Assembly (NCBI RefSeq): GCF_902686445.1
Contig: NC_062214.1
Coordinates: forward strand, 58,315,177-58,379,176
Direction of reading: 5' to 3'
Length of the DNA: 64,000 nucleotides
Source: Sciurus carolinensis
Lineage: Eukaryota > Chordata > Mammalia > Rodentia > Sciuridae
The notes beneath the pieces are model-generated. The model did no database searches. It was not told the DNA's origin and saw nothing but the letters and a program-made list of their open reading frames with translations. Both the position numbers and the translations under genes were made by a program. Shown here one piece after another: positions 48,128 through 59,115 of the stretch (position 1 is the stretch's first letter; each line of letters opens with the position of its first letter).

Positions 48128-51100
48128 TCATCCACTTATTAGTGATATCATTCTTCCTTTGGTTTTTTGAAATTGGCTTATCTCACTTAGCATGATATTC
48201 TCCAGTTTCATCCATTTGCCTGCAAATGCCATAATTTTATCATTCTTTATGGCTGAGTAATATTCCATTGTATATATATACCACAGTTTCTTTATCCATT
48301 CATCAATTGAAGGACATCTAGGTTGGTTCCACAATCTGGCTATTGTGAACTGAGCAGCTATGAACATTGATGTGGCTGTATTTCTGTAATATGCTGATTT
48401 TAAATCCTTTGGGTATAGGCCAAGGAGTGGGATAGCTGGGTCAAATGGTGGTTCCATTCCAAGTTTTCTAAGGAGTCTCCATACTGCTTTCCAGATTGGC
48501 TGCACTAATTTGCAGCCCCACCAGCAATGTATGAGCGTACCTTTCTCCCCACATCCTCGCCAACACCTGTTGTTGCTTGTATTCTTGATAATCGCCATTC
48601 TAATTGGGGTGAGATGGAATCTTAGGGTGGTTTTGATTTGCATTTCTCTTATTACTAGAGATGTTGAACATTTTTCCATATGTTTGTTGATTGCTTGTAG
48701 ATCTTCTTCTGTGAAGTGTCTATTCATTTCCTTAGCCCATTTGTCGATTGGATTACTTGCATTCTTGGTGTAGAGTTTTTTGAGTTCTTTATAGATTCTG
48801 GAGATTAGTGCTCTATCTGAAGTATGATTGGCAAAGATTTTCTCCCACTCTGTAGGCTCTTTCTTCGCATTGCTGATAGTTTCCTTTGCTGAGAGAAAGC
48901 TTTTTAGTTTGAATCTATCCCAGTTATTAATTCTTGCTTTTATTTCTTGTGCTATGGGAGTCCTGTTGAGGAAGTCTGGTCCTAAGCCAACATGTTGAAG
49001 CTCTGGACCTACTTTTTCTTCTATAAGATGCAAGGTCTCTGGTCTGATTCCGAGATCCTTAATCCATTTTGAGTTTAGTTTCGTGCATGGTGAGAGATAT
49101 GGGTTTAGTTTCATTCTGTTGCATATGGATTTCCAATTCTCCCAGCACCATTTGTTGAAGAGGCTATCTTTTCTCCATTGCATATTTTTGGCCCCTTTGT
49201 CTAGTATGAGAAAATTGTATTTATTTGGGTTTGTGTCCATGTCCTCTATTCTGTACCATTGATCCACCTGTCTATTTTGGTACCAATACCATGCCGTTTT
49301 TGTTACTATTGCTTTGTAGTAGAGTTGAAGATCTGGTATTGCGATACCCCCTGCTTCACTCTTTCTGTCAAGGATTGCTTTAGCTATTCTGGGTTTTTTA
49401 TTCTTCCAGATGAATTTCATAATTGCTTGCTCTATTTCTGTAAGGTACATCATTGGGATTTTAATTGGAATTGCATTGAATCTGTATAGCACTTTTGGTA
49501 GTATGGCCATTTTGACAATATTAATTCTGCCTATCCAAGAACATGGGAGATCTTTCCATCTTCTAAGGTTTTCTTTAATTTCTTTCTTTAGTGTTCTGTA
49601 GTTCTCATTGTAGAGATCTTTCACCTCTTTTGTGAGATTGATTCCCAATTATTTTATTTTTTCGAAGCTATTGTGAATGGGGTAGTTTTCCTAATTTCTC
49701 TTTCTGAAGATTCATCACTTATGTATAGAAATGCCTTAGATTTATGTGCATTGATCTTATATCCCGCTACTTTACTGAATTCACTTATGAGATCTAATAG
49801 TTTTCTGGTGGAATTTCCTGTTTCCTCTAAGTATACAATCATATCATCAGCAAATAGGGATAGTTTGAGTTCTTCTTTTTCTATTCGTATTCCTTTAATT
49901 TCTTTGGTCTGTCTAATTGCTCTGGCTAGAGTTTCAAGGACGATATTGAGTAGAAGTGGTGAAAGAGGGCATCCCTGCCTTGTTCCAGTTTTTAGAGGGA
50001 ATGCTTTCAGTTTTTCACCATTTAGAGTAATATTAGCCATGGGCTTAGCGTAGATGGCCTTTACAATGTTAAGGAATGTTCCCACTATCCCTATTTTTTC
50101 TAGTGTTTTGAGCATGAAGGGATGCTGTATTTTATCAAATGCTTTTTCTGCATCTATCGAAATAATCATGTGATTCTTGACTTTAAGTCTATTGATATGG
50201 TGAATTACATTTATTGATTTCCTGATGTTGAACCAACCTTGCATCCCTGGGATGAAACCCACTTGATCATGGTGCACTATCTTTTTAATATGTTTTTGTA
50301 TGCGACTTGCTAAAATTTTGTTTAGAATTTTTGCGTCGATGTTCATTAAGGATATTGGTCTGAAATTTTCTTTCCTCGATGTGTCTCTGTCTGGTTTAGG
50401 TATCAGGGTAATATTGGCTTCATAGAATGAGTTTGGGAGAGTTCCCTCCTCTTCTATTTTCTGGAATACTTTGAGAAGTATTGGAATGAGCTCTTCTTTA
50501 AAAGTTTTGTAGAACTCGGTTGAGAACCCATCTGTTCCTGGACTTTTCTTTGTTGGTAGGCTTTTGATGATTTCTTCTATTTCATTACTTGAAATTGGTC
50601 TATTTAAATTGTGTATGTCCTCCTCGTTTAGTTTAGGTAATTCATATGTCTCTAGAAACCTGTTGATGTCTTCGAAATTTTCTATTTTGTTGGAGTACAG
50701 ATTTTCAAAATAGCTTCTAATTATGTTTTGTATTTCAGTCGTGTCTGTTGTGATATTTCCTTGTTCATTCCGAATTTTAGTGATTTGGGTTTTCTCTCAT
50801 CTTCTCTTTGTTAGTGTGGCTAAAGGTTTATCAATTTTGTTTATTTTTTCGAAAAACCAACTATTTATTTTGTCAATTTTTTGTATTGTTTATTTTGTTT
50901 CAATTTCGTTGATTTCAGCTCTGAGTTTGACTATTTCCTGTCTTCTACTATTTTTGGTGTTGGTCTTTTCTTCTTTTTCTAGGGCTTTGAGCTGTAGTGT
51001 TAGGTCGTTTATTTTTTGAGTTTTACTTCTTTTATTAAATGCCCTCCATGAAATAAATCTTCCTCTAAGTACTGCTTTCATAGTGTCCCAGAGATTTTGA

Positions 51101-51942
51101 TATGATGTTTCTTTGTTCTCGTTTACCTCTAAGAATTTTTAAATTTCCTTCCTAATATCTTTTGTTATCCATTCATCATATAATAGCATATTGTTTAATC
51201 TCCAGGTGTTGGAGTAGTTTCTGTTTTTTACTCTTTCATTTATTTCTAACTTCAATCCATTATGATCTGATAGAATACAAGGTAGTGTATCTTCTTGTAT
51301 TTGCTGACATTAGCTTTGTGGCATACTATATGGTCTATTTTAGAGAAGGATCCATGTGCTGCTGAGAAGAAAGTGTATTCGCTCTTGGTTAGATGGTATA
51401 TTCTATAAATGTCTGTTAAGTCTAAATTATTGATTGTGTTATTGAGATCTATGGTTTCTTTGTTCAATTTTTGTTTGAAAGATCTGTCCAGTGGTGAGAG
51501 AGGCATGTTAAAATCACCTAGTATTATTGTGTTATGGTCTATTTGGTTTCTAAAATTGAGAAGGATTTGTTTAACATACATGAATGAGCCACTGTTTGGG
51601 GCATAGATATTTATGATTGTTATATCTTGTTGATTTATGCTTCCCTTAAGCAGTATGAAATGTCCTTCCTTACATTGGCTTGAAGTCCACATTATCTCAA
51701 ATGAGGATGTATACTCCAGCTTTTTTGCTGAGTCCATGTGCATGGTATGTTTTTCCCCATCCTTTCACCTTTAGTCTATGGGTATCTCTTTCTATGAGGT
51801 GAGTCTCTTGCAGGCAACATATTGTTGGATCTTTCTTTTTAATCCAATCTGCCAGTCTATGTCTTTTGATTGATGAATTCAGGCCATTAACATTCAGGGT
51901 TATTATTGAGATATGATTTGTATTCCCGGTCATTTGGTTCAT
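48128..51942 (-). pseudogene. LINE-1 ORF2 (endonuclease-RT), disabled
   Basis: Begins with MTGNTNHISIITLNVNGLN, the endonuclease start with its catalytic Asn and QETHL Glu. IYAPNSGS, GDFN and SDHNG follow. The RT domain keeps FADD (49843-49854). The last 506 codons (48128-49648) are open and include a Cys-X3-Cys-X7-His-X4-Cys knuckle. Lesions I can place: frameshifts near 51705, 51285 and 49655, and in-frame stops at 51139-51141, 50890-50892, 50797-50799 and 49649-49651. It is therefore not autonomous. Confidence 0.93.
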
Positions 51943-52013
51943 ACTTAAAATTTTATTTATTTATTTATTTATTTTTTGACACATCTTGGTTCCTCCTTTA
52001 TTTGACAGTTCCT

Positions 52014-53060
52014 TTAGGATAATTCCTCCCTTTGCTGATTTTCTTCTTTGTTTTTTATTTCTTCCTCATGAAATATTTTGCCAAGAATGTTCTGTAATGC
52101 TGGCTTTCTTTTTGTAAATTCTTTTAGCTTTTGTTTATCATGGAAAGATTTTATTTCATCGTCAAATTTGAAGGTAAGTTTTGCTGGGTATAAGATTCTT
52201 GGTTGGCATCCATTTTCTTTCAGAGCTTGAAAAATGTTGTTCCAGGCCCTTCTAGCTTTTAGGGTCTGGATTGAAAAATCTGCTGATATCCGTATTGGTT
52301 TCCCCCTGAATGTAATTTGGTTTTTTTCTCTCACAGCCTTTAAAATTCTGTCTTGATTTTGTATGTTAGGTATTTTCATAATAATGTGCCTTGGTGTGGG
52401 TCTGTTGTAATTTTGTGTATTTGGAGTCCTATAAGCCTCTTGGACTTGATTTTCCATTTCATTCTTCAGATTTGGGAAATTTTCTGATATTATTTCATTG
52501 AATAGATTGTTCATTCCTTTGGTTTGTTTCTCTAAGCCTTCCTCAATCCCAATAATTCTCAAATTTGGCCTTTTCATGATATCCCATAGTTCTTGCAGAT
52601 TCTGTTCATGATTTCTTACCATCTTCTCTGTTTGTTCAACTTTGTTTTCGAGGTTAAATATTTTGTCTTCAATATCTGAAGTTCTGTCTTCCAGGTGTTC
52701 TATCCTATTGGTTATGCTTTCTATGGAGTTCTTAATTTGGTTTATTGATTCCTTCATTTCAAGGATTTCTGTTTGGTTTTTTTTCAATATCTCTAACTCT
52801 TTATTGAAATGATCTTTTGCTTCCTGAATTTGCTCTGTTAACTGTCGATTGGTGCGATCATTCAATGCCTGCATTTGCTCTTTCATCTCATCATTCAATG
52901 CCTGCATTTGCTCTTTCATCTCATCGTTTGCTTCCCTAATCATTTTAATTATGTACATTCTGAACTCCCTTTCTGTCATTTCTTCTGCCATGCTGTCGTT
53001 GGATTCTATTGATGTAACATCTAGATTTGTTTGAGGCATTTTCTTCCCTTGTTTTCTCAT
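52014..53060 (-). CDS. LINE-1 ORF1p, intact 348 codons
   Basis: An uninterrupted frame from MRKQGKK to EELS. ORF1p is the L1 RNA-binding chaperone that trimerises through a coiled coil and coats L1 RNA in the cytoplasm. Residues about 50-150 are Glu/Lys/Gln/Leu heptad-rich coiled coil. About 155-245 contain the RRM-like core (RPNLRIIGIEE). About 250-340 are the C-terminal domain with RPTPRHIIMK, ARRAW and YPAKL. Within the coiled coil an 11-residue unit MKEQMQALNDE occurs twice in a row. The length is near that of human and mouse ORF1p. Seventy-one bases, partly AAATA repeats, separate it from ORF2. Expression is not shown by sequence alone. Confidence 0.92.
   Translation of the reverse strand: MRKQGKKMPQTNLDVTSIESNDSMAEEMTEREFRMYIIKMIREANDEMKEQMQALNDEMKEQMQALNDRTNRQLTEQIQEAKDHFNKELEILKKNQTEILEMKESINQIKNSIESITNRIEHLEDRTSDIEDKIFNLENKVEQTEKMVRNHEQNLQELWDIMKRPNLRIIGIEEGLEKQTKGMNNLFNEIISENFPNLKNEMENQVQEAYRTPNTQNYNRPTPRHIIMKIPNIQNQDRILKAVREKNQITFRGKPIRISADFSIQTLKARRAWNNIFQALKENGCQPRILYPAKLTFKFDDEIKSFHDKQKLKEFTKRKPALQNILGKIFHEEEIKNKEENQQREELS
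52858..52923 (-). repeat. perfect 33-bp tandem duplication in ORF1 coiled coil
   Basis: Two identical 33-bp copies (52858-52890, 52891-52923), in frame, each coding 11 residues. Confidence 0.95.
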
Positions 53061-54487
53061 ATTGTTCAGGAATCAGTGGGTCATTAAGATATTGCAGATT
53101 TCCTCTATCGACTTATAATGTCCCTGAAGATTGCTAGTATATCCCCTCTTATCCTTCAGTAGCCTTAAGTCTTGGAGGAAGTTGATAATGCGGAGCTCCA
53201 CGAAGAAGCTGCCTCTCTAGGGTGGTGACCCTCAGGTGGGGTATATTCCCTGCTAGTGGTCAGAGGTGTCTCCACTTGTTGACCAATGGTCATCCAATGG
53301 GGAACTAGGCTGTGGGCTGAGGCAAGTCCTGTTTGTGCCTGTGTCTCTGGTTTTACCGTCCCTGTGGGAAAACCTCTCCCAGGAGGGAAGACTCACTCGG
53401 TGGGAACGTCTCGCTGGTCAGTTCCCCTCCTAGAGGTTCCCCTCAATCTACAACTACCACCTGGGTTGGGCTGTCTTCCTCTGCAACGTTCCCAGGGGCC
53501 CGGACCTACCTCCTGGGCCTGGGAGCCTCACCCTCCGCAGGCGAGTCTCCTTAGGCTGCCTCTCCCAGAAAATCTGCCCGCAGTCCTGGAAACTTCGCTC
53601 CGCCCCAGGCGTGTCTCTGTGCGGCTCTTCCAGCAAGAAGCCACCTAGCTCCTGGGACCCTACTCTGCACCTAATCACCTGGCTATGCGGCCCCTCCTCT
53701 GAGCCGCCACCTGGAGCCCTGTACAATAGCTCCGATACCCAGAGACCCGCCACACACCTCCTCCACTGGACAGCAACCCGGTTTCCGACGCAGTCACTAG
53801 GAGTCCAAGCAACTCACTTCACGTCTCCTCCTCCCGCCAACCTCCCGTAGCCCTAGGCAGTCACTCCAAGCCCAAGTGACCCGCCCTGTTCCTCCTCCTC
53901 CTCCTCGGGGTAGCCCCCCGGGTGTTCAGGGGCGGTGGCTCCGAGACCAAGTGACCCACCGCGCTCCTCCTCCAGGCAGGCCACCGGTGTTCAGGAGCGG
54001 TCGCTTTTAGTCCAATCAACTCACCACTCGCCTCCTCCTCTGGCAACCGCCTGTGGCTCTGATGCAGTCACTCCTAGGTCAAGCGACCCGCCGCGCTTCT
54101 CTTCTCTTCCGGACAACCCCCCGGTGTTCAGAAGCGATTACTCTGAGTCTAAACAGCTCACCACACAGCTCCTCCTCAGGCAGACACCCGGAGCCCCAGT
54201 GGTTGCTCCGAGTCCAAGCACTGTGCTGAGCCACCTCCTCTACGATGATCCCAGTTGTCCATGTTTACCGCTCCAGCGGGGGGAGGGGCATCTCGCCGAG
54301 CAACTCCACTTCACAAATTCCCTGCGTTCCGGGGCTACCGCCCCATCCGGGACGCCTCCCCAATGGGAGAGACTCACCTGGCAGCTTTGAGTTGGTCCCA
54401 AGTCTCTCACTATCTCCTCTTTTGAATCCTGCGTCCTGGAGCAACGTGAAATGCAGCCGCCCTCTAGGCCACCATCTTGAAAACCCC
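53061..54487 (-). promoter_or_regulatory. L1 5' UTR / internal promoter
   Basis: 1.43 kb, GC- and CpG-rich in an AT-rich window. The first transcribed bases contain CAAGATGG (54472-54479 reversed), the YY1-type motif that L1 promoters carry near +15. The proximal 230 bp next to ORF1 match the older L1 at 18590-18764; the rest does not. Confidence 0.8.
53735..54240 (-). repeat. degenerate ~67-bp tandem array in the L1 5' UTR
   Basis: On the plus strand an AGTCCAAG-like core recurs at 53802, 53869, 53944, 54009, 54076, 54146 and 54211 (spacing 65-75). Each is followed by a CTCCTCCTC block and a Pu-rich link. Units alternate between a GGTGTTCAG type and a GCAGTCACT type. At least seven units, perhaps two more to the left. 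Confidence 0.75.
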
Positions 54488-54695
54488 TGATTGACTTTTG
54501 ATAGCTATGTCTGTCAAGGAATTTTTCCATTTAATCTTAGTTATCTGTTTATTAGTACAAAGTTGTTAATATTTCTTGATTATGCTTTGCATATCTTTAA
54601 AACTTGGGACAATTTTTGCCTCTCATTGCTGGTTAGATAGAGGTTTTATCAATTTTATTGATCTCAAAGAATAATGGGTTGTTTGATTGATTGTT

Positions 54696-54893
54696 TTGTA
54701 CCCTGGGATTAAACCCAGGGTACTTAATCACTAAGCCACATTCCTACCCCTTTTTATTTTTTATTTTGAGGCAGGGTCTCACTAAGTTGCTTAGGGCCTT
54801 ACTAAATTGCTGAGACTGGCCTCAAATTTGCAATCCTCCCTCAGTCTCCAGAGTCACTGGGATTACAGGTATTTGCCATTAAACCTGGCTTTC
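54696..54893 (-). mobile_element. MEN-type SINE, minus strand
   Basis: TACCCTGGGATTAAACCCAGGG (reversed ID B-box), TTTTGAGGCAGGGTCTCACTAAG and GGGATTACAGGTATTTGCC (reversed B1 half). Inserted in the old L1. Confidence 0.9.
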
Positions 54894-56126
54894 AGTTTTT
54901 GACTAAATTGATTTTTCTCTTATTTTTTATATTGCTACTTTATTGTTTTCTATTCTGATGTTTCTTATTTCCTTCCTCTACTTATTTGGGGTTTTGATTT
55001 CTTTTCTGTTTTCTTAAGGTGGGAGCTACAGTCTCAAAGAGAGCTCCCTATTGTTCTTCTTTTCCCATACATGCCTATTGTTCTATAAATTCCCCCCAAG
55101 GTACAGCATCTCAGAGATTTTAAAATGTTGTACTTCATTTTCATTCAGTTCAAAATATTTTCCAGTTTCTCTTTTGATTTGTTCTTTGATCCATGGTTTA
55201 TTTAGAAGGTAACTGATTTAATCTCCAATAATTGGGGGTTGTTTCAGAAACCTTTCTGTCGTTGATTTATAATTAATTCCAGTGGGATCAGAGAACATAC
55301 TCTTCATCACTCTTAATTCTTAAAAGTTTAAGTAACTAGTTTTACAGACCATAATGTTGTATGTCTTGATATCTATTTTATGTGCACTTGAAGAAACTGT
55401 ATATTCTGTTGTTAGTGGGTAAGGTACTCTGTAACAATTAAGTCATGGAGATTCATAGAGTCATTTAAATTTTCTATGTCCTTGCTGATTTTCTCTCTGT
55501 TTATTTTATCAATTATTGAGTGAGAGTCACTAAAGTCTCTAGCTATAATAATGGATATGTCTACTTCTCCTTTCAGTTCTATCAGTTCTTCAATTATTTT
55601 GAAGCTCTGTTATTAGGTGCATAAGCATTTAGAGTTTGTAAGACCTCTGGATAAATTGACCCTTTATTTTTACAAAATCACTTTCTTTGTCCTTGACAAT
55701 ATTCTTTGCTCTGAAATCTACTTTATTTAATATTAGAATAGCATTCTAGCTTTCTTTTGGTTAGTATTAGCTTGATAGGTCTTTTCCACCCTTCAACTTT
55801 TAGCCTAATTGTGTCCTTACATTTAAACAGTTTCAGGTGTGCGGCATCTAGTGGAGTCTTGCTGATTTACTAGTATGATCATCTTTAAATGAAGTACTTA
55901 AACTATTTACCTCTTGTTGATATGGTTGGGTTTACATTTACCTTCTGTTTTGTGTCTATTTGTAACATTTGTTCCTTGGTTAAATCTTTTCCTCACTTCC
56001 CCTGCCTGAATTGCCTGTTTTGTTTCATTTTGTCATATGGCTGATGTATTAGTCATGACTCTTGATTGAACTATCTTGGTGGTTGCTTGAGTATACATTT
56101 TTAACTCATCATAATCTACTTTTAAG

Positions 56127-56222
56127 GGCTGGGGATATAGCTCAGTTTGTAGAGTGCTTGCCTCATGAGCATAAGGCCCTGGGTTCAATCCCCAGCACTG
56201 CAAAAAAAAAAAAAAAAAGGAC
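56127..56222 (+). mobile_element. ID SINE with target duplication
   Basis: GGCTGGGGATATAGCTCAGT, GGTTCAATCCCCAGCACTGC and an A17 tail: a well-preserved ID element. AATCTACTTTTAAG (56113-56126) and AATCTACCTTTAAG (56223-56236), one mismatch, are its target duplication. Confidence 0.95.
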
Positions 56223-56715
56223 AATCTACCTTTAAGTATTACCTACCATTGCACATATAAACACATATAAAATGATTACAACAGAAAACTTCCATTTCTT
56301 TCCTCCTGAATCTTTGTGCTTTTGTTGTCAGATATTTTAACTTGACAAGGAATACAAAGTCAAACTACACTGATTATTTTTACTTAAACACAACTATCAT
56401 TTAAAAAAAAACTAAAAAACTAAAAATCAAACACATTCCCTCACTTCCTTATGATCTCTGGTCTGCCTTCATCTTTGAGCAGTGGTTCTCTTTCCATCTG
56501 GTCTCGTTTTCTTCTTTTTCGTCACAGAATTTTCTGTTGATGAATTATTTTAACTTTTGTAGGTTTGAAAAGTCTTTATTCCATCTGCATTTTTGAAAGC
56601 TGCTTTCATTGAGTATAGAATGCCATACTTAAAAATTACTGGTCCACTCTTTCTTCACTTGCATTGTTTCCAAAGAGAAATCGATTGGGTTCTAAACATT
56701 GTCCCTATGTTCAGA

Positions 56716-56717
56716 AT

Positions 56718-56752
<35 letters not shown>

Positions 56753-56756
56753 TTTT
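56716..56756. repeat. (TTTA)n microsatellite
   Basis: About ten uninterrupted units inside the old L1. Confidence 0.95.
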
Positions 56757-58109
56757 GCTTTCCTGATGCTTTTAAGATTTTTTTTTTTCATTGTCATTGG
56801 TTTGGAGCAATTCAATTATGATTTGCCTTGAAGTTGGTTTTTTTGTGTCTACTGTGTTTGTGATTTGTTAAGCTTCCTGGGTCTCTAACTTTACATTTTC
56901 ATTTTATTTCAGAGATTTAAGTCATTATTTCTTCCAATATATTTTCTATCCCCACCTGTCTCTCTCCTCTCTCTAGGCACTCTAAATATGTGTATGTTAA
57001 GATGCTTAAAGCTGCTCCTGGGTTCACTAGTTCTCTCCTCTCTATTATCTTCTCCTCTGCATTTAAAAACTTTCTGTTGCTATCTCATTTATCTTTTCTT
57101 CTACCAAGTCTAATTTTCCTTAATTCAATCCACTGTTCTTGTATACTGTAGATGTCATCTCTAGAAATCCAGTTTGAGTCTTTTAATATCTTCTATGTCA
57201 TTTCTTAATTTTTCAACTTGTAGAATATAGTTAGAATAAGTTTTTAATGTTATTAACTGATAATTCTAATATCTATATCAGTCGTGGACTGGTTTTGATT
57301 GAATAATTTATCTCCTCATTGTGGGCAGTATTTCCTGTTTCTTTGCATGCCTGATGGTTTTTTAATAGGGTTCTATACAACTTCTCACTTGTTGAATATT
57401 TTGGTATTCCTATAATAATTTGAAGGCTTTAACCTGGAAAGCAGTTACATCATTTGGAAACAGTTTTATCTTCTCAGGTCTTACTTTCAACATTTTTTAG
57501 GCAGGCAGCACCAGACAAGTGCTCAGTCTAGAGCTGACCACTCCTTACTACAAAGTCGACACCCTTTTGCATACTCTATCCAATGCCCATGAATCACAAG
57601 GTCTTCCAGTCTGCCCTGTAGAACCAAGCATTACTTCCAGTCCTGTGTGTGTGCCAGACTCTTTTGCTCCTTCACCTGTCCTTAGGAAATTTCCCCACAA
57701 CCAAGCAGTGGTCAATATCCAGTTAAAAATTTGAAGGAAGACTTCTGAAGATCTCCAGAATGTTCTTTCTCTGTATAGCTCTCTTAATTTCATTATTCTG
57801 TCCTAAAAATTCTGTACAACTTGGTCTCTCTCAGACTCTAGATGGTCTCAACTCCATTTCCTTAACTAAGGGAGTCTGGGCTGCACCTGGGTCCTTTTCC
57901 CACCCCACCTTCCTTGCACTGCAACCTGGAAACTCTCTTTAAAAAGTAAGCTGGGGCAACTTAAGGGTTCATCTTTTAGGGATCACCATCCATTATTGCC
58001 AGATGCTCATATCTTTAAAAACATCATTTTATGTTTTTATCTATAAAAATAGAAAGATAAATCTAACCCATTTTTCCATCTTGGCCTGAAGCAGTTGTGT
58101 GAATATTTT

Positions 58110-58690
58110 TTACATGAATTTTAAACCTTATTTTTTCTAGTCAATATTTTATCTCAAGTGCTTTCCCATGACAAACATCATTCCCAGTCTACTTTTTGTG
58201 TGTTGCTACATAATGGTATGATGTATAAATATATCACTTTTACCAGTCATTCCCCCACTATCAAACTTTTTCTGATTATAATATATCCAATTATAAGTAA
58301 ACTGTGAATGATATCTTTCCATTTCCTTTCTTCATCTGCCTTTCACAATGATTCTTCAGGACACATTTTGAGGAGTAAAAAATAATTGAATTAAGGAATG
58401 GGATCTTTCTTCTAATCTTGGTATATATCATCCCATTGTTTTATGAAGATTTCATCAAGCAACTTTCCCAGCAGCACATAAGTGCACATCATATTGAATC
58501 CTCACCAACAATGATTATTATCATTTTTCATAATATTTGTTACTCTGATTTGTGAAATTGGTGTCTTGATCTAAACTGTCTTCCTCCTGATTATTGGAAT
58601 GCTGAATATTTTTATGAGTTTCTCAGTTTTTCCATTTCCTCTTTGTCAATTATATATTCCCATTCTTATTGTCTACTAAGATGTAAGACT
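58110..58690 (-). mobile_element. further old LINE-1-type fragment, minus strand
   Basis: TTTTGTGTGTTGCTACATAATGG, CCAGCAGCACATAAGTGCAC, TCCTCACCAACAATGATT and GATTATTGGAATGCTGAATA follow the antisense L1 ORF2 C-terminal order. It is separate from the element ending at 58094. Confidence 0.6.
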
Positions 58691-58699
58691 GTTTCAAAT

Positions 58700-59115
58700 C
58701 AATTTGGATGAGCTCACTGCCTTCCTGCCCTTGCAATATACTCCAACAATACATCAAATTGCCATTTGTGCATGTGCATGTGTGTGTATGTGTGCATGTG
58801 CTTTTCTGTGTTCACACTTGCTCTGCCTGGAAGGCCCTCCTTGCCATCTGGGAAATCCCTTCCCTATTTCAAACCAAAAGCTGCTTTGCCAATGAATTTC
58901 TCTCTGCCAGTTCCTTAGTAGGCTGAGACCTTCCTTCTTGAACATCCCAACTTTATAACATTAATCTTATTCATTTACACACTGATGAGTATATGTATCC
59001 ATAAGCTTCTTTAGGACAAAGACTATGTCATTTCATCTCAAAGCCCACACATCTCTGCTAATAATAAAAACCTCAAAATACTATTGGGTAAATAAACAGT
59101 TAAAAGAGAAACCAA
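58700..59115 (+). mobile_element. LINE-2 3' region
   Basis: CACACTTGCTCTGCCTGGAAGG, CCTTCCTTCTTGAACATCCC, AGCTTCTTTAGGACAAAGAC and a terminus with GGTAAATAAACAG fit L2. A TG-rich patch lies at 58768-58806. Confidence 0.65.

Larger units (their letters stand above)
47739..54487 (-). mobile_element. young full-length LINE-1 with 3' transduction, minus strand
   Basis: Reading on the minus strand from 54487: GGGG TTTTCAAGATGGTGGCC start, GC-rich 5' UTR, intact ORF1, short spacer, broken ORF2, G-rich 3' UTR, poly(A), extra sequence, second poly(A). 12-14 bp target duplications flank it. The interrupted old L1 is continuous across the two outer junctions, which fixes the insertion limits independently. 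The target on the minus strand reads TATC/AAAAGTC, acceptable for L1 endonuclease. It is less decayed than the copy at 18471-23848. Confidence 0.93.
54488..58094 (-). mobile_element. old LINE-1, 5' part (interrupted element)
   Basis: Resumes the old L1 at the RT/endonuclease region (54500-55900) and continues through the ORF1 region and 5' UTR (about 57300-58050). It ends at CCATCTTGGCCTGAAGCAG, the reversed start of old L1s. Contains later SINE insertions at 54696 and 56127 and a TTTA array. No usable frames. With 45105-47738 it totals about 6 kb, a nearly full-length ancient L1. Confidence 0.85.

Noticed and set aside
53454..53753. Host CpG-island promoter or gene at the GC-rich block
   Set aside because: The block is the 5' UTR of the young L1, bounded by its ORF1 and its 5' end.
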